Below are positions 44,319 to 53,684 of a stretch of 64,000 nucleotides of DNA, piece by piece (positions within the stretch are counted from its first letter, which is position 1; each line of letters begins with the position of its first letter). The position numbers and the translations under genes were made by a program. The stretch is from Streptococcus sp. HMSC072G04 (GTDB lineage: Bacteria > Bacillota > Bacilli > Lactobacillales > Streptococcaceae), in contig NZ_KV812027.1 of assembly GCF_001813295.1 (NCBI RefSeq), positions 34,231-98,230 of the forward strand. Reading direction: 5' to 3'. Below the pieces are notes generated by a model that saw nothing but the letters and a program-made list of their open reading frames with translations, was not told the origin of the DNA and did no database searches.

Positions 44319-45248
44319 ATGAAAAAATTCACTTCTATCCTCGCCCTCTTTGTGGCGCTCTTATTTGGTCTGTTGGCCTGTAGCAAAGGCTCTTCTTCTG
44401 GAGCTTCTGATAAATTGAAAGTGGTCACCACCAACTCCATCCTTGCAGATATCACCAAAAATATAGCTGGGGATAAGATCGAGCTGCACAGTATCGTTCC
44501 TGTCGGCAAAGATCCTCACGAGTACGAACCGCTTCCAGAAGATGTCAAAAAGACTTCGCAAGCAGACCTCATCTTCTACAACGGGATCAACCTCGAAACC
44601 GGTGGCAATGCTTGGTTTACTAAATTGGTCAAAAATGCCAATAAAGTTGAAAACAAAGACTATTTCGCAGCTAGCGACGGAGTCGACGTCATCTACTTGG
44701 AAGGCCAAAACCAAGCTGGAAAAGAAGACCCTCACGCTTGGCTCAATCTCGAAAACGGGATCCTCTACGCTAAAAACATTGCCAAACAATTGATCGCAAA
44801 AGATCCCAAAAACAAGGACTTCTACGAAAAAAATCTAGCTGCCTATACTGAAAAACTCAGCAAGCTCGACCAAGAAGCCAAACAAAAATTCAACAATATC
44901 CCAGAAGAGAAGAAGATGATTGTAACCAGCGAAGGCTGCTTCAAATACTTCTCCAAAGCCTACGGCGTCCCATCCGCCTATATCTGGGAAATCAATACGG
45001 AAGAAGAAGGCACACCTGACCAAATCAAAACGCTGGTAGAAAAGCTCCGGCAAACCAAGGTGCCTGCCCTCTTTGTTGAATCCAGTGTCGATGAACGTCC
45101 TATGAAAACTGTGTCTAAAGATACCGACATCCCAATCTATGCAAAGATCTTCACTGATTCCATTGCCAAAGAAGGAGAAAAGGGCGATAGCTACTACAGC
45201 ATGATGAAATGGAATTTGGAGAAAATCGCAGAAGGTTTGAACAAATAA
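44319..45248 (+). CDS. fimA: Manganese-binding lipoprotein adhesin (FimA/PsaA/ScaA family)
   Basis: The 309-residue LraI-family metal-binding lipoprotein has lipobox L-L-A-C (Cys20). The metal ligands expected in the cleft are His in GKDPHEYEP, His in EDPHAWLN, Glu in FVESSVDER and Asp in [10 protein letters not shown]. It binds Mn2+ outside the cell and is also known as an adhesin and endocarditis factor in S. parasanguinis. The sequence agrees closely, from memory, with FimA. It is third in the operon, 11 bp after the permease gene. Confidence 0.95.
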   Translation: MKKFTSILALFVALLFGLLACSKGSSSGASDKLKVVTTNSILADITKNIAGDKIELHSIVPVGKDPHEYEPLPEDVKKTSQADLIFYNGINLETGGNAWFTKLVKNANKVENKDYFAASDGVDVIYLEGQNQAGKEDPHAWLNLENGILYAKNIAKQLIAKDPKNKDFYEKNLAAYTEKLSKLDQEAKQKFNNIPEEKKMIVTSEGCFKYFSKAYGVPSAYIWEINTEEEGTPDQIKTLVEKLRQTKVPALFVESSVDERPMKTVSKDTDIPIYAKIFTDSIAKEGEKGDSYYSMMKWNLEKIAEGLNK

Positions 45249-45335
45249 GATTCCAAACTGATTAGATTCTCAAACAAATCAGTGGCTCTTCCCCCTTCAT
45301 TGATGTACAATGAAAAGAAAAAAGGAGTCTTTGCT

Positions 45336-45830
45336 ATGACAACATTTTTAGGAAACCCTGTTACCTTTACTGGATCTCAACTTCAAGTTGGTGATACTGC
45401 TCATGACTTTTCACTGACTACACCAAACTTGGAGAAAAAATCTTTGGCTGATTTTGCTGGGAAGAAAAAAGTTCTCAGTGTGATCCCTTCTATTGATACA
45501 GGTATCTGTTCCACTCAAACACGTCACTTCAACCAGGCCCTCTCTGACATGGAGGACACTGTGGTCTTGACGGTTTCCGTCGACCTTCCTTTCGCCCAAG
45601 GCAAATGGTGTGCTGCTGAAGGGATCGAAAATGCTATCATGCTCTCAGACTACTATGACCATTCCTTCGGGAAAGCTTACGGTCTCTTGATCAATGAATG
45701 GCACTTGCTTGCGCGCGCTGTCTTGGTCTTAGATGCAGACAACAAGGTGACTTACGTTGAATACCTAGACAACATTAACAGCGAACCCAATTACGACGCT
45801 GCAATCAAAGCCGTCAAAACACTTGGATAA
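45336..45830 (+). CDS. tpx: Thiol peroxidase (Tpx)
   Basis: The 164-residue atypical 2-Cys peroxiredoxin has the peroxidatic Cys in [12 protein letters not shown] (usual T-x-x-C region) and a resolving Cys in GKWCAAEG. It reduces H2O2 and organic peroxides with thioredoxin, relevant for an H2O2-producing oral streptococcus. The frame opens at 45282, but the ATG at 45336 has AAAAGGAG in place. It follows fimA by 87 bp, as in other streptococci; a TG-TACAAT just upstream may be a separate promoter. Confidence 0.95.
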   Translation: MTTFLGNPVTFTGSQLQVGDTAHDFSLTTPNLEKKSLADFAGKKKVLSVIPSIDTGICSTQTRHFNQALSDMEDTVVLTVSVDLPFAQGKWCAAEGIENAIMLSDYYDHSFGKAYGLLINEWHLLARAVLVLDADNKVTYVEYLDNINSEPNYDAAIKAVKTLG

Positions 45831-45834
45831 ACAT

Positions 45835-45861
45835 AAAAAGAGGTCTGCGACCTCTTTTTTT
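45835..45861 (+). terminator. Terminator of tpx
   Basis: AAAAAGAGGTC pairs with GACCTCTTTTT over TGC and continues into a T-run. Confidence 0.9.
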
Positions 45862-45955
45862 AATATAAACAAACTACTTTTACGTAAAAGAACCTAAATG
45901 ATGCTGAAAAAAAATAAAATGAGGTAGACACTATTAGGCTCATTCAACATATACT

Positions 45956-46121
45956 GAAACTTTCCACCGTGAGAAAAGTGCTAGAAACACGATTGTTTCT
46001 AGCACTCGGGAGTTTTGAAACTTTAGGTTCAAAACTAAGTCATGGAACTTCCTGGATTGCTGAAATCATCCACTGGATAATTTCACCTAACGTCCGTACT
46101 CACCTAAGGAAAGTTTCTAAG
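45956..46121. repeat. Structured intergenic repeat, copy 2 (inverted relative to copy 1)
   Basis: The ends pair (GAAACTTTCC at 45956 with GGAAAGTTTC at 46108). Hairpin B is GTGCTAGAAA/TTTCTAGCAC and hairpin A AGTTTTGAA/TTCAAAACT when read on the minus strand. Both are preserved by paired changes relative to copy 1. The variable region carries a longer hairpin (GAAATTATCC/GGATGATTTC around AGT). It fills the gap between tpx and the DUF3114-like gene, where no other gene is seen. Confidence 0.8.
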
Positions 46122-46152
46122 AGACCTTTGTCTTCAATCTGAAAGAGGACTG

Positions 46153-47178
46153 CTATAAAATCCGATGGAGCCCATTCTGGAGGAGGACCCGCCAGCGTAA
46201 GCGAGGGATGCCTCTGAGGAAACTTCGCACGCGCTGTGCTACTTGTTGCTTATAGCTTTTGCCTCCTTGTGCAAAGACTCCTTTTCGACTCCAATAACCT
46301 TGCTCTCCGCGGTCATTCTTCGGAGCTAGATAGCGAACACCTTGGCGATAAAGGACCTGCTTGCGAAAGGCTGGGTCCCAAGCTTTGACGGGGTCAATAT
46401 CTAAGTCCTTATGGGTCCGGCCCCTAGCCAACCCGTAGTTAAAACTGGCACCATTGACAATGCCATTTTCAGAAACTTCTACTGGATCGACTTCATTGAG
46501 GAAATGCCCAGCTTGGTCGAGAATATACTCCGTATGAAAATTTAACAAGACCTTGAAATTGACTTGTCGGGAGGCTCCTGATGGATAATGAAGGTGACCA
46601 TCTGGCCCTAGGGAGACCTTGTTGTGAAGGCGAGCAGCCGCATAAGCATCCACCGTGACCGCTCTAGCCTCCTGTAGGTAAGCTTGTAAGGCCTCCTCGT
46701 CAGTCTGTCCAGCTCTCGCATTATGCATCCTAATCCATTGTGCCTGGTAACTTGAAAGTAGGTAACGCAACTGGTGAATCTGGCGTTTCAAGAGCTGATC
46801 TCCCGACTGGTCCGCCAAGGGATCCCTTTCAAAAGCGACCTGCACGACGCGTGAAAAAGCCTTCCAAAAGTCGGAACCTGGTGGACAATCTGGAGCCATC
46901 CTACTCAGAAGAAAGGCTGTTTCTTCACAAGTTCCAGACAAGTCACTCGGCATTAGGAGAATTTTCATGACGCCCCTCAGCAAGTCTTGGGCAGCAATTT
47001 CCGTTAGATCCTTGATCTCTTGAAACCACATTTTTTGAAACAGAGGACTGGCAAAGAAAAAGACAGACTGGTATTGTTCTTGGTAGGCTTGTGGGTCTTT
47101 GTATCCCTGCAAGTGCTTCTCTAGATAGGCTAAACTTTTTTCTCTCCAGCCTAGTCTCGCTAATTCCCGTCTGTTCAT
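46153..47178 (-). CDS. DUF3114-like protein of unknown function
   Basis: The 341-residue soluble protein has no signal peptide and no membrane segment and is rich in Arg, Gln and aromatic residues. The pattern resembles the streptococcal DUF3114 family (recalled, not searched), for which no function is known. A distinctive segment is NGIVNGASFNYGLARGRTHKDLDIDP in the second half, followed by a strongly basic C-terminus. It stands alone on the minus strand, divergent from the metal-dependent regulator gene, with the structured repeat right behind its stop. Confidence 0.65.
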   Translation of the reverse strand: MNRRELARLGWREKSLAYLEKHLQGYKDPQAYQEQYQSVFFFASPLFQKMWFQEIKDLTEIAAQDLLRGVMKILLMPSDLSGTCEETAFLLSRMAPDCPPGSDFWKAFSRVVQVAFERDPLADQSGDQLLKRQIHQLRYLLSSYQAQWIRMHNARAGQTDEEALQAYLQEARAVTVDAYAAARLHNKVSLGPDGHLHYPSGASRQVNFKVLLNFHTEYILDQAGHFLNEVDPVEVSENGIVNGASFNYGLARGRTHKDLDIDPVKAWDPAFRKQVLYRQGVRYLAPKNDRGEQGYWSRKGVFAQGGKSYKQQVAQRVRSFLRGIPRLRWRVLLQNGLHRIL

Positions 47179-47302
47179 AATGCCGTCCTTTCTATGCTTC
47201 TATACTACCATCTTTTGGAGCTTGAGACAATTCTCATTACTCCACTAGCGTTTTTGAGGATTTTTTTGATATACTAGAAGTGAGCGAAGAAAAGAGGAAA
47301 GC

Positions 47303-47956
47303 ATGACACCAAACAAAGAAGATTACCTCAAGTGCATTTATGAAATTGGCACAGAAGTAGAAAAAATCAGTAATAAGGAAATCGCTAGTCGCATGCAGGT
47401 CTCTCCACCCGCTGTGACTGAGATGATTAAGCGGATGGTCTCTGAGGGTCTCCTAGTGAAAGATAAGACCCATGGCTATCTACTAACGGATCTGGGCTCG
47501 CAATTGGTCTCTGATCTCTACCGCAAGCACCGCTTGATCGAAGTATTTCTGCTGAAAAATCTTGGCTACACAACTGAAGAAGTCCATGAAGAGGCAGAAG
47601 TTCTCGAGCATACCGTTTCTGAACATTTCATCGACCGGCTGGATCACATGCTTGGAAATCCTAAGACATGCCCTCATGGTGGGACAATTCCAAAGAAAGG
47701 TGAAAGGCTTGTCGAAGCCTACCAAGACCGTCTCAGTGAAACGACTGAGCCTGGTCTGTATATTCTGCAAAGAGTCTATGACACCTATGAATTGTTAAAA
47801 TTCTTAGACCAGATCCATCTCCAGATTGGCGATACCATCGCGTTTCAACGGTATGATGACTACACAGGCCTCTATCACTTCGTTATCCATGGACAAGAAA
47901 TTTCTATCAACCAAGTGATCGCCCAACAACTCTATATCGAAAAACATGCAGTCTAA
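47303..47956 (+). CDS. scaR: Metal-dependent DtxR/MntR-family repressor (ScaR/PsaR/SloR type)
   Basis: The 217-residue regulator has an N-terminal winged helix (NKEIASRMQVSPPAVTEMIKRMVSEGLL), a dimerisation and metal-binding domain with ligand-like residues in RHRLIEVFLL, HEEAEVLEHTVSEHFIDRL and CPHG, and a C-terminal FeoA/SH3-like domain. In streptococci this protein represses the Mn transporter operon when Mn2+ is plentiful. The duplicated operator at 42643-42730 is the expected target. The gene has its own extended -10 (TGATATACT) and a terminator shared with dtd. Confidence 0.93.
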   Translation: MTPNKEDYLKCIYEIGTEVEKISNKEIASRMQVSPPAVTEMIKRMVSEGLLVKDKTHGYLLTDLGSQLVSDLYRKHRLIEVFLLKNLGYTTEEVHEEAEVLEHTVSEHFIDRLDHMLGNPKTCPHGGTIPKKGERLVEAYQDRLSETTEPGLYILQRVYDTYELLKFLDQIHLQIGDTIAFQRYDDYTGLYHFVIHGQEISINQVIAQQLYIEKHAV

Positions 47957-47974
47957 CCCGACTGCATGTTTTCT
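47943..47974. terminator. Bidirectional terminator between scaR and dtd
   Basis: AACATGCAGTC pairs with GACTGCATGTT, with T- and A-runs outside. Confidence 0.8.
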
Positions 47975-47977
47975 TAC

Positions 47978-48421
47978 TTATGGATTTTTTGTATCTAGTA
48001 AAATCGTCACCGGACCATCATTGATCAATTCAATCGCCATATCGGCTCCAAAGATCCCTCGTTTGACAGGGACTTCTTTTTCTAATTGATCATTAAAGGC
48101 ATCATATAACTGACTGGCCATCTCTGGCTTGGCAGCCCCTATAAAAGCAGGACGGTTGCCTTTTTTTGTCTCCGCAAAGAGGGTAAATTGAGAGATCGAC
48201 AAGATTTCTCCTTGAATATCTTTGACCGAAAGATTCATCTTATCTTCCTCATCTGAGAAAATACGCATCTGCGATACCTTGCGGACCGCATACTCCAAAT
48301 CCTTCTGGTCATCCTCAGGCCCTACTCCCACTAAGAGCAGCAAACCTTGCTGGATCGCATTGTAGACTTGACCATCAATGGAAACCGAGGCACTCTTGAC
48401 CCGTTGAATTACTAATTTCAT
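47978..48421 (-). CDS. dtd: D-aminoacyl-tRNA deacylase
   Basis: The 147-residue enzyme hydrolyses D-amino acids from mischarged tRNAs. The start [17 protein letters not shown], the [17 protein letters not shown] motif with the catalytic Thr region, and the cross-subunit Gly-cisPro-type segment [11 protein letters not shown] are conserved. It normally follows rel directly in streptococci; here a 383-bp repeat-filled gap separates them. Confidence 0.95.
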   Translation of the reverse strand: MKLVIQRVKSASVSIDGQVYNAIQQGLLLLVGVGPEDDQKDLEYAVRKVSQMRIFSDEEDKMNLSVKDIQGEILSISQFTLFAETKKGNRPAFIGAAKPEMASQLYDAFNDQLEKEVPVKRGIFGADMAIELINDGPVTILLDTKNP

Positions 48422-48493
48422 TTTATTATCCTATTTTATAAATCTATTGAGCATTCACTGATGCTCTTGAAAGAACATCAACCACAGACGACG

Positions 48494-48747
48494 AGCTAAC
48501 CAAGCAATAAAAGACTTCTGAGCATGTCCTAGCTTCTTCAAAGAAAATCGACATCAGACAAGGCAGTGAGACGCAGGCACACCATCTGAAAAGTAAAGGC
48601 TGTTCAGTTGCTTTTAGTGCGAGGCAGCGAGACCAAGACAGTACTCTAGAACGGCGAGACTAGCTAACCAAACAATAAAAGAGTTCTGAGCACGTCCTAG
48701 CTTCTTCAAAGAAAATCGACATCAGACAAGGCAGTGAGACGCAGGCA
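48494..48747. repeat. 86-bp direct repeat inside a BOX-like intergenic element
   Basis: Bases 48494-48579 and 48662-48747 are identical at 83 of 86 positions, offset 168 bp. Each ends in GTGAGACGCAGGCA. A GAAGTCGATTTTCGCAGAAG segment at 48784-48803 is partly inverse to the GAAAATCGACATCAG part of the repeats. The whole gap between dtd and rel (48422-48804) is of this material and no gene is seen. It resembles streptococcal BOX/SPRITE-type repeats in style. Confidence 0.75.
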
Positions 48748-48804
48748 TAACTGTAGTTAGGCCAGTCGAAACTAACGCAGTATGAAGTCGATTTTCGCAG
48801 AAGA

Positions 48805-51024
48805 CTAGCCATTGGTACGCTTAACAGAGTACACCTCCGGCACACTCTTAATCTTATCCACAACCGTTGTCAACATAGACAAGTTTGGAATCCCAAAGGA
48901 AATGTGGATATTGGCAAATTTCATGTCTTTGGTTGGTTGGGCATTGACGGTCGAGACCATCTTAGCTGTATTGGAGAGGACTTGTAGTACATCGTTCAGA
49001 AGTCCGGCACGGTTGAGTCCGTAAATATCGATGTGAGCAATGTAGTCCTTGGTCGTATTGTTATCTTCCCATTCCACATCAATCAAACGTTGCTCGTAGT
49101 TGTCTTGAGCTCGGAGGTTCATACAGTCCTGACGGTGAATGGCAACACCGCGTCCTTTGGTGATGTAGCCGACGATTTCATCGCCTGGAACTGGGTTACA
49201 GCACTTAGCAATCCGAATTAAGAGTCCAGAAGCACCTTGGATGACCACGCCACCTTCGTGACGGACTTTCAAGGTGTCTTTTTTATTTTCAACCTTGACC
49301 TCGCCACCTTTGACTAGCTCTTCTGCTTCTGCGCGTGCCTTAGCCCGTTCTTCTTCCCGGCGTTCATCCTCCGTCAAGCGGTTAAAGATGGTAATAGCCC
49401 CAATCTCTCCAAAACCAATCGCCGCAAACAAGGCTTCTTCTGTCTTGTAACTTGATTTTTGTAGCACTTTGTCCATGTGCTTTTTGTCCATGAACTTATT
49501 GGCTACCAAGTCATGCTCGTGGAATTGGGCCATCAAGAGGTCCCGACCACGGTTAATAGATAATTCCTTGTCTTGATTTTTAAAGAACTGACGAATCTTG
49601 TTGCGCGCCTTGCTGGTTTTAACAAGGGTCAGCCAGTCACGGCTCGGACCAAAGGAGTTGGCATTGGTGATAATCTCCACCTGGTCTCCCGTCCGTAGCT
49701 TGGTATTAAGAGGCACCATCCGGCCGTTGACCTTGGCACCAATCGCTTTTTCCCCAACCTTGGTATGGATTTCATAGGCAAAATCGATCGGCCCAGAATC
49801 TTTCGGAAGCGAGCGCACGGTTCCATCTGGTGTGAAGACGTAAATCTCTTCTGCCAGGATGTCTTCTTTTACATTTTCAACAAATTCTTTGGCATCGCCT
49901 GACTGGTCTTGGAGTTCCATCATCTCCTTGATCCAGTTCATCCCAATAGCCGATTCCTTGCTGTTGACCTGACCCTTAATGCCTTTTTTATAAGCCCAGT
50001 GAGCCGCAACCCCATACTCAGCAACCTCGTGCATTTCCTTGGTTCGGATCTGGAACTCAATCGGTCCTTTAGGGCCGTATACAGTCGTATGGATGGACTG
50101 ATAACCATTGGCCTTCCGGTTGGCAATATAGTCCTTAAAACGCCCCGGCATTGGCTTCCAGAGCTCATGGATGTAGCCTAGCATAGCATAAACATCACTT
50201 GGGGTATCCAGGATACAGCGGATGGCAATCAAGTCATAGATTTCATCAAAGCGTTTCTTTTTATCCTGCATTTTGCGATAGATCGAATAGATATGCTTTG
50301 GTCGACCATAAATTTTCCCATGCAAATGGCGTTCCCCAGCATAGGTCTCGATCTTGTGGACAACCTCTTCGACCAACTCTTCTCGCTCGCGACGTTTTTC
50401 CTTCATCATATGAGAAATCTTGTAGAATTCGACTTCATTCAGATAACGGAAAGACAAATCCTCAAGCTCCCACTTGACGCTGGAAATACCGAGACGGTGG
50501 GCTAGTGGCGCATAGATCTCCATGGTCTCACGCGAAATGCGCTCTTGCTTATCCTTGCGCAAATGCTTGAGGGTACGCATATTATGCAAGCGGTCTGCCA
50601 ATTTGACCAAAATGACACGGATATCTTGAGACATGGCCATGAGCATCTTGCGATGGTTTTCCGCCAACTGCTCTTCATGGGACTTGTACTTGACCTTCCC
50701 GAGCTTGGTCACCCCATCGACAATCACGCGCACATCATGACCAAATTCGCGCTCTAAATCATCTAAAGTCGCATCCGTATCTTCTACGACATCATGCAAA
50801 AAGCCGCAGGCGACCGTCACAGCATCCAGTTTCAGCTTGGCAAGGATTCCTGCCACTTGAATCGGATGAATGATATAAGGCTCTCCAGATTGACGGAATT
50901 GCCCATTATGGCAATCAACCGCATAGACCAAAGCCTTTTGTACAAAAGCAACATCTTCAGGTGATAAATATTTTTTTGTAAGGGCAACGACTTGGTCCCC
51001 TGTTAAATTCTCTTCTTTCGGCAT
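48805..51024 (-). CDS. relA: Bifunctional (p)ppGpp synthetase/hydrolase Rel
   Basis: The 739-residue Rel/SpoT homologue makes and degrades the alarmone (p)ppGpp. The hydrolase HD motif is FLHDVVEDTD (His77-Asp78), the synthetase domain carries NRKANGYQSIHTTVYGP, then the TGS domain (FTPDGTVRSLPKDSGPIDFAYEIH), a zinc-finger-like helical region with CCNPVPGDEI, and a C-terminal ACT domain. All domains look intact. GGAG stands 7 nt before the ATG. It lies just after lipase locus 2 on the same strand, with only 83 bp between. Confidence 0.96.
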   Translation of the reverse strand: MPKEENLTGDQVVALTKKYLSPEDVAFVQKALVYAVDCHNGQFRQSGEPYIIHPIQVAGILAKLKLDAVTVACGFLHDVVEDTDATLDDLEREFGHDVRVIVDGVTKLGKVKYKSHEEQLAENHRKMLMAMSQDIRVILVKLADRLHNMRTLKHLRKDKQERISRETMEIYAPLAHRLGISSVKWELEDLSFRYLNEVEFYKISHMMKEKRREREELVEEVVHKIETYAGERHLHGKIYGRPKHIYSIYRKMQDKKKRFDEIYDLIAIRCILDTPSDVYAMLGYIHELWKPMPGRFKDYIANRKANGYQSIHTTVYGPKGPIEFQIRTKEMHEVAEYGVAAHWAYKKGIKGQVNSKESAIGMNWIKEMMELQDQSGDAKEFVENVKEDILAEEIYVFTPDGTVRSLPKDSGPIDFAYEIHTKVGEKAIGAKVNGRMVPLNTKLRTGDQVEIITNANSFGPSRDWLTLVKTSKARNKIRQFFKNQDKELSINRGRDLLMAQFHEHDLVANKFMDKKHMDKVLQKSSYKTEEALFAAIGFGEIGAITIFNRLTEDERREEERAKARAEAEELVKGGEVKVENKKDTLKVRHEGGVVIQGASGLLIRIAKCCNPVPGDEIVGYITKGRGVAIHRQDCMNLRAQDNYEQRLIDVEWEDNNTTKDYIAHIDIYGLNRAGLLNDVLQVLSNTAKMVSTVNAQPTKDMKFANIHISFGIPNLSMLTTVVDKIKSVPEVYSVKRTNG

Positions 51025-51107
51025 TCGTTTTCTCCAGTTTCTTGGATACTATTTTAACACTTTTAGAAGCAGATGGGAACCAATGAAGCTACTTTAATAT
51101 ACGGATA

Positions 51108-51401
51108 CTACTTTGTCTTACAAAACTCTTGCAAAGCGTTTAACTCCAATTTCTTTCTTTCAACTCCTTCTTTAACAGAGTTTGAAAATTTTCCAGCCAA
51201 ATCCGAATCAATAGTTCCAATAACCTGATCTAAAGAACTTTCAAGTTCTGTTAAACTAGATAAAATTCTTTTTTTAATGCTTCTTTGGTCAACAGTTGCC
51301 TTTGTTAAGGCTATTTCCCCCATAAATTTAACACTAAGAAGAGCTGCCATGAAACGCTTATCTTCGTATGTTAAATCATTTGTAAGATCAATTTTCGACA
51401 T
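51108..51401 (-). CDS. Small helical T7SS partner protein (Lap-like), locus 2
   Basis: The 97-residue predicted all-helical protein with no WXG, signal peptide or Cys pattern is the last gene of locus 2. The frame opens at 51437, but the ATG at 51401 has AAGGAGATGT directly upstream and gives a size close to the locus 1 partner (99). It overlaps the preceding coiled-coil gene by 14 bp. A role as chaperone or targeting partner of the lipase is inferred from position. No clear terminator follows before rel. Confidence 0.6.
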   Translation of the reverse strand: MSKIDLTNDLTYEDKRFMAALLSVKFMGEIALTKATVDQRSIKKRILSSLTELESSLDQVIGTIDSDLAGKFSNSVKEGVERKKLELNALQEFCKTK

Positions 51402-51777
51402 ACATCTCCTTTCGTAATTTTGCAATCTCATTCGCATATTTTTCAGAGGCTACCTGTAATTCTTTTTGTTTTAACTGATGCGCTTCCTCAATATGAGCTA
51501 GTTCGTGATAGTGCTCTGCATTCAATTCTTCATAAACATCTGATAATTCACGATAATAATCCGATAAAATTTCCGTATTACCCATCGTCTTAGAGAAATA
51601 TCCGACTTCCTCTTCCATCATTTCAATGTTTTGTTTTGTAAAACAATACTGATCATGGATATGATTCATTCTTTTCTCTAGTTCTTTCATCTCCATTTTT
51701 AATTCTTCTTCAGTACCATTCCATTTTTCTTCTACTTCTCTAATCGCATTAATGTATTCAATCTCTTTGTTGCCCAT
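51388..51777 (-). CDS. Coiled-coil T7SS partner protein (DUF3958-like), locus 2
   Basis: The 129-residue highly charged helical protein has repeated Glu/Lys heptads (KWNGTEEELKMEMKELEKRM). It starts 3 bp after the lipase stop and overlaps the next gene, so the three are translationally linked. It is the positional counterpart of 12183-12563. It carries a W-N-G triplet (residues 19-21) that recalls WXG proteins, but the rest does not fit that family well. Confidence 0.6.
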   Translation of the reverse strand: MGNKEIEYINAIREVEEKWNGTEEELKMEMKELEKRMNHIHDQYCFTKQNIEMMEEEVGYFSKTMGNTEILSDYYRELSDVYEELNAEHYHELAHIEEAHQLKQKELQVASEKYANEIAKLRKEMYVEN

Positions 51778-51780
51778 TCT

Positions 51781-53097
51781 TTACCATTGCAATTGAAGTT
51801 GGCTTGCTAGAGAAACATCCGTGCCTATTACAGTTGCAATTCCTTTCGCTATGTCTGTTGATAGACTAAAAATACTTTCTTTTATTTTTAGAGTATCTTT
51901 TTTAATTTTTTCTAATTCTGTGATGCGATTCGTCTCAATCGTTTCTTTTGTTGCACCAATTTGAGCAAGTGCGCTTATGATATCACTTTCTGTGCAACGG
52001 GTCCCTAATACAGTTGAACGGCAAGAAATTAATAACGTCTCCCAGGTTCCTTTTATATCCGCAATACGGAAATCACAGACAGCTAAAATATAATCAGAGG
52101 CAATGAGGGTAAACTCCTTCAGCGACTCCACTATTCCCATTGCCTGAATGGTATCCATGGAAATGAGGTCACTTCCGGAGAGTCCGCTTTTCTTCCAAGA
52201 CTCCAGCGCTTGTTTCTTTAACTGCAGTTGTTCTTTTGTCTGCTTTATTCGAGCTAACCGATAGTCATCTAAACTCTCTTCTTTGACGTTCAAGTAGCCA
52301 TACTTGTAGTCGTAACCACCCCACATATGTTGTTTTCCTAAATTGCCAGCATCCTTACTGTCAATTCGAACAAGTGTTCCAACAACTCCTTCATTCCCTT
52401 CTTCAGAATGTTCCCATGTGACCAAGTCACGCTTGTCTATAAAATTAAAAATTTTATATTTAATCTTATCGACCTGTTTCTTTTCTGCATCACTCAACTG
52501 TGGATAAAGGTTGGGTGCTTCATATATATAAGCCCCATCAATTCTATCTAAATATTTATCCTCTAAAGAACCCAGTGAAGATTGGATATTTAAGCCCCCT
52601 AAAGAATGAGCATAAAATTTGAAACGAGCATTCGGATATCTATCCATTGCTGCTTTTACTTCTTTCGAAGCCGCATCAAGCTGGGAGGTTTTCCCAGTTT
52701 TGATTCCAAGTCTTTTAGCCATTGATATTTGTAATGCAGTTGGAGCATCGGTAAGTACCCAATCATCTACGGCTCCCATGAAATTTTTATCAAATTTAGC
52801 TTCCGATCCCTCAAACAAAATTGTTACTTCATGCACATCTTCTGGTCTGGTTTCATGAGTGATTTTTTTATCTGTCACAATATATCCATTTAAACCAGAT
52901 AGAGCTCCTTGAAACCGTGCTTTCAAGTCTTCGAGAGAGGAAACCATATCCTCTTCTGGTGCCTGGCCAAAAACTTCAGAAACATAGCCTATTGTTTTTT
53001 TCTTATTATCTGTATCAATTTTTACTTTATTTCCAACTTTATATTTCGTATATTCCTGCCATGCAATATCATTCTTTTGTTCATCATTAAATACCAT
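51781..53097 (-). CDS. Predicted T7SS lipase toxin with reverse domain order (TslA-like), locus 2
   Basis: The 438-residue protein pairs an N-terminal alpha/beta-hydrolase with a C-terminal helical domain. The nucleophile elbow is A-H-S-L-G (Ser165), with Ala in place of the usual first Gly. Asp224 in FIDKRDLVTW and His257 in GKQHMWGG complete a plausible triad aligned with the locus 1 protein. The C-terminal domain holds AQIGATKETI, shared with locus 1, and ends in predicted helices. There is no signal peptide. It is shorter than the locus 1 protein by one inserted segment of about 95 residues. It follows the third immunity-like gene by 2 bp. Lipase/toxin function is inferred. Confidence 0.72.
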   Translation of the reverse strand: MVFNDEQKNDIAWQEYTKYKVGNKVKIDTDNKKKTIGYVSEVFGQAPEEDMVSSLEDLKARFQGALSGLNGYIVTDKKITHETRPEDVHEVTILFEGSEAKFDKNFMGAVDDWVLTDAPTALQISMAKRLGIKTGKTSQLDAASKEVKAAMDRYPNARFKFYAHSLGGLNIQSSLGSLEDKYLDRIDGAYIYEAPNLYPQLSDAEKKQVDKIKYKIFNFIDKRDLVTWEHSEEGNEGVVGTLVRIDSKDAGNLGKQHMWGGYDYKYGYLNVKEESLDDYRLARIKQTKEQLQLKKQALESWKKSGLSGSDLISMDTIQAMGIVESLKEFTLIASDYILAVCDFRIADIKGTWETLLISCRSTVLGTRCTESDIISALAQIGATKETIETNRITELEKIKKDTLKIKESIFSLSTDIAKGIATVIGTDVSLASQLQLQW

Positions 53098-53099
53098 TT

Positions 53100-53498
53100 T
53101 TAATCTCCTATTAGATTCTGTAGTTCTGTAGACTCAGACATCCCTACAGATCTAATCGGGCCATCTTCACTACTCTTCCTCAATCCCATACTTCCAGTTA
53201 TCTCTTTATTTCCATTTATAGTCACTTCAAACATTATCCCCCCCATTGGATTGTGTTCGATCGTTTCATCATTAATTTCATACGATTGGATCTTACCTTT
53301 TGGCGTCAAGGCATCTGGATCTGTTGCCTTTAGTTCTTCTTCTATCAACTTTTCCACTTCCTTACTATGCACGATCTGAACCATTTCATGTTGAAAATCA
53401 AGATGGTTCTTTACAAGTAGACCTCCCCATAGCAAGACTCCTAATAGCAACACTCCAAATATATAACGGCCGATTTTTCTTTTTTGTTTCATTTTCAT
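53100..53498 (-). CDS. Membrane-anchored immunity-like protein (DUF1310-like), locus 2 copy C
   Basis: The 132-residue protein has a basic N-terminus and one membrane helix (IFGVLLLGVLLWGGLLV), no lipobox, and an outer domain with E-M-V-Q-I-V-H-S-K-E-V, D-P-D-A-L-T-P-K-G-K-I-Q-S-Y and H-N-P-M-G-G-I-M. It lies directly before the lipase gene. A TACGAATT box with an upstream T-tract lies 69 bp before the ATG. With copies A and B it forms a set that probably protects the cell from the lipase, though each copy could match a different toxin variant. Confidence 0.7.
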   Translation of the reverse strand: MKMKQKRKIGRYIFGVLLLGVLLWGGLLVKNHLDFQHEMVQIVHSKEVEKLIEEELKATDPDALTPKGKIQSYEINDETIEHNPMGGIMFEVTINGNKEITGSMGLRKSSEDGPIRSVGMSESTELQNLIGD

Positions 53499-53566
53499 CC
53501 TCCATAAATTCCTAGTAGTATCACTTTACACTATTTAGTTTTCAAATTTATTACTCTTACTTTAAT

Positions 53567-53590
53567 AATTCGTAAAAATTTTCAAAAAAA
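53567..53590 (-). promoter_or_regulatory. Candidate competence (ComX) box before copy C
   Basis: On the minus strand TACGAATT (53567-53574) is preceded 9 nt upstream by a seven-T tract (53584-53590). Confidence 0.45.
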
Positions 53591-53684
53591 GATCCTTTTA
53601 AAAAATTTTTTCTAAATATACAAAGCGCTCAAAGAAAATATATTTCATATTCGAATCGAATATGCTTTTCTTTTATTTTGATTA

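Noticed and set aside
48494..48747. CRISPR array from the repeated units between dtd and rel
   Set aside because: There are only two 86-bp units, no short regular spacers and no cas genes; it is a duplicated intergenic repeat.
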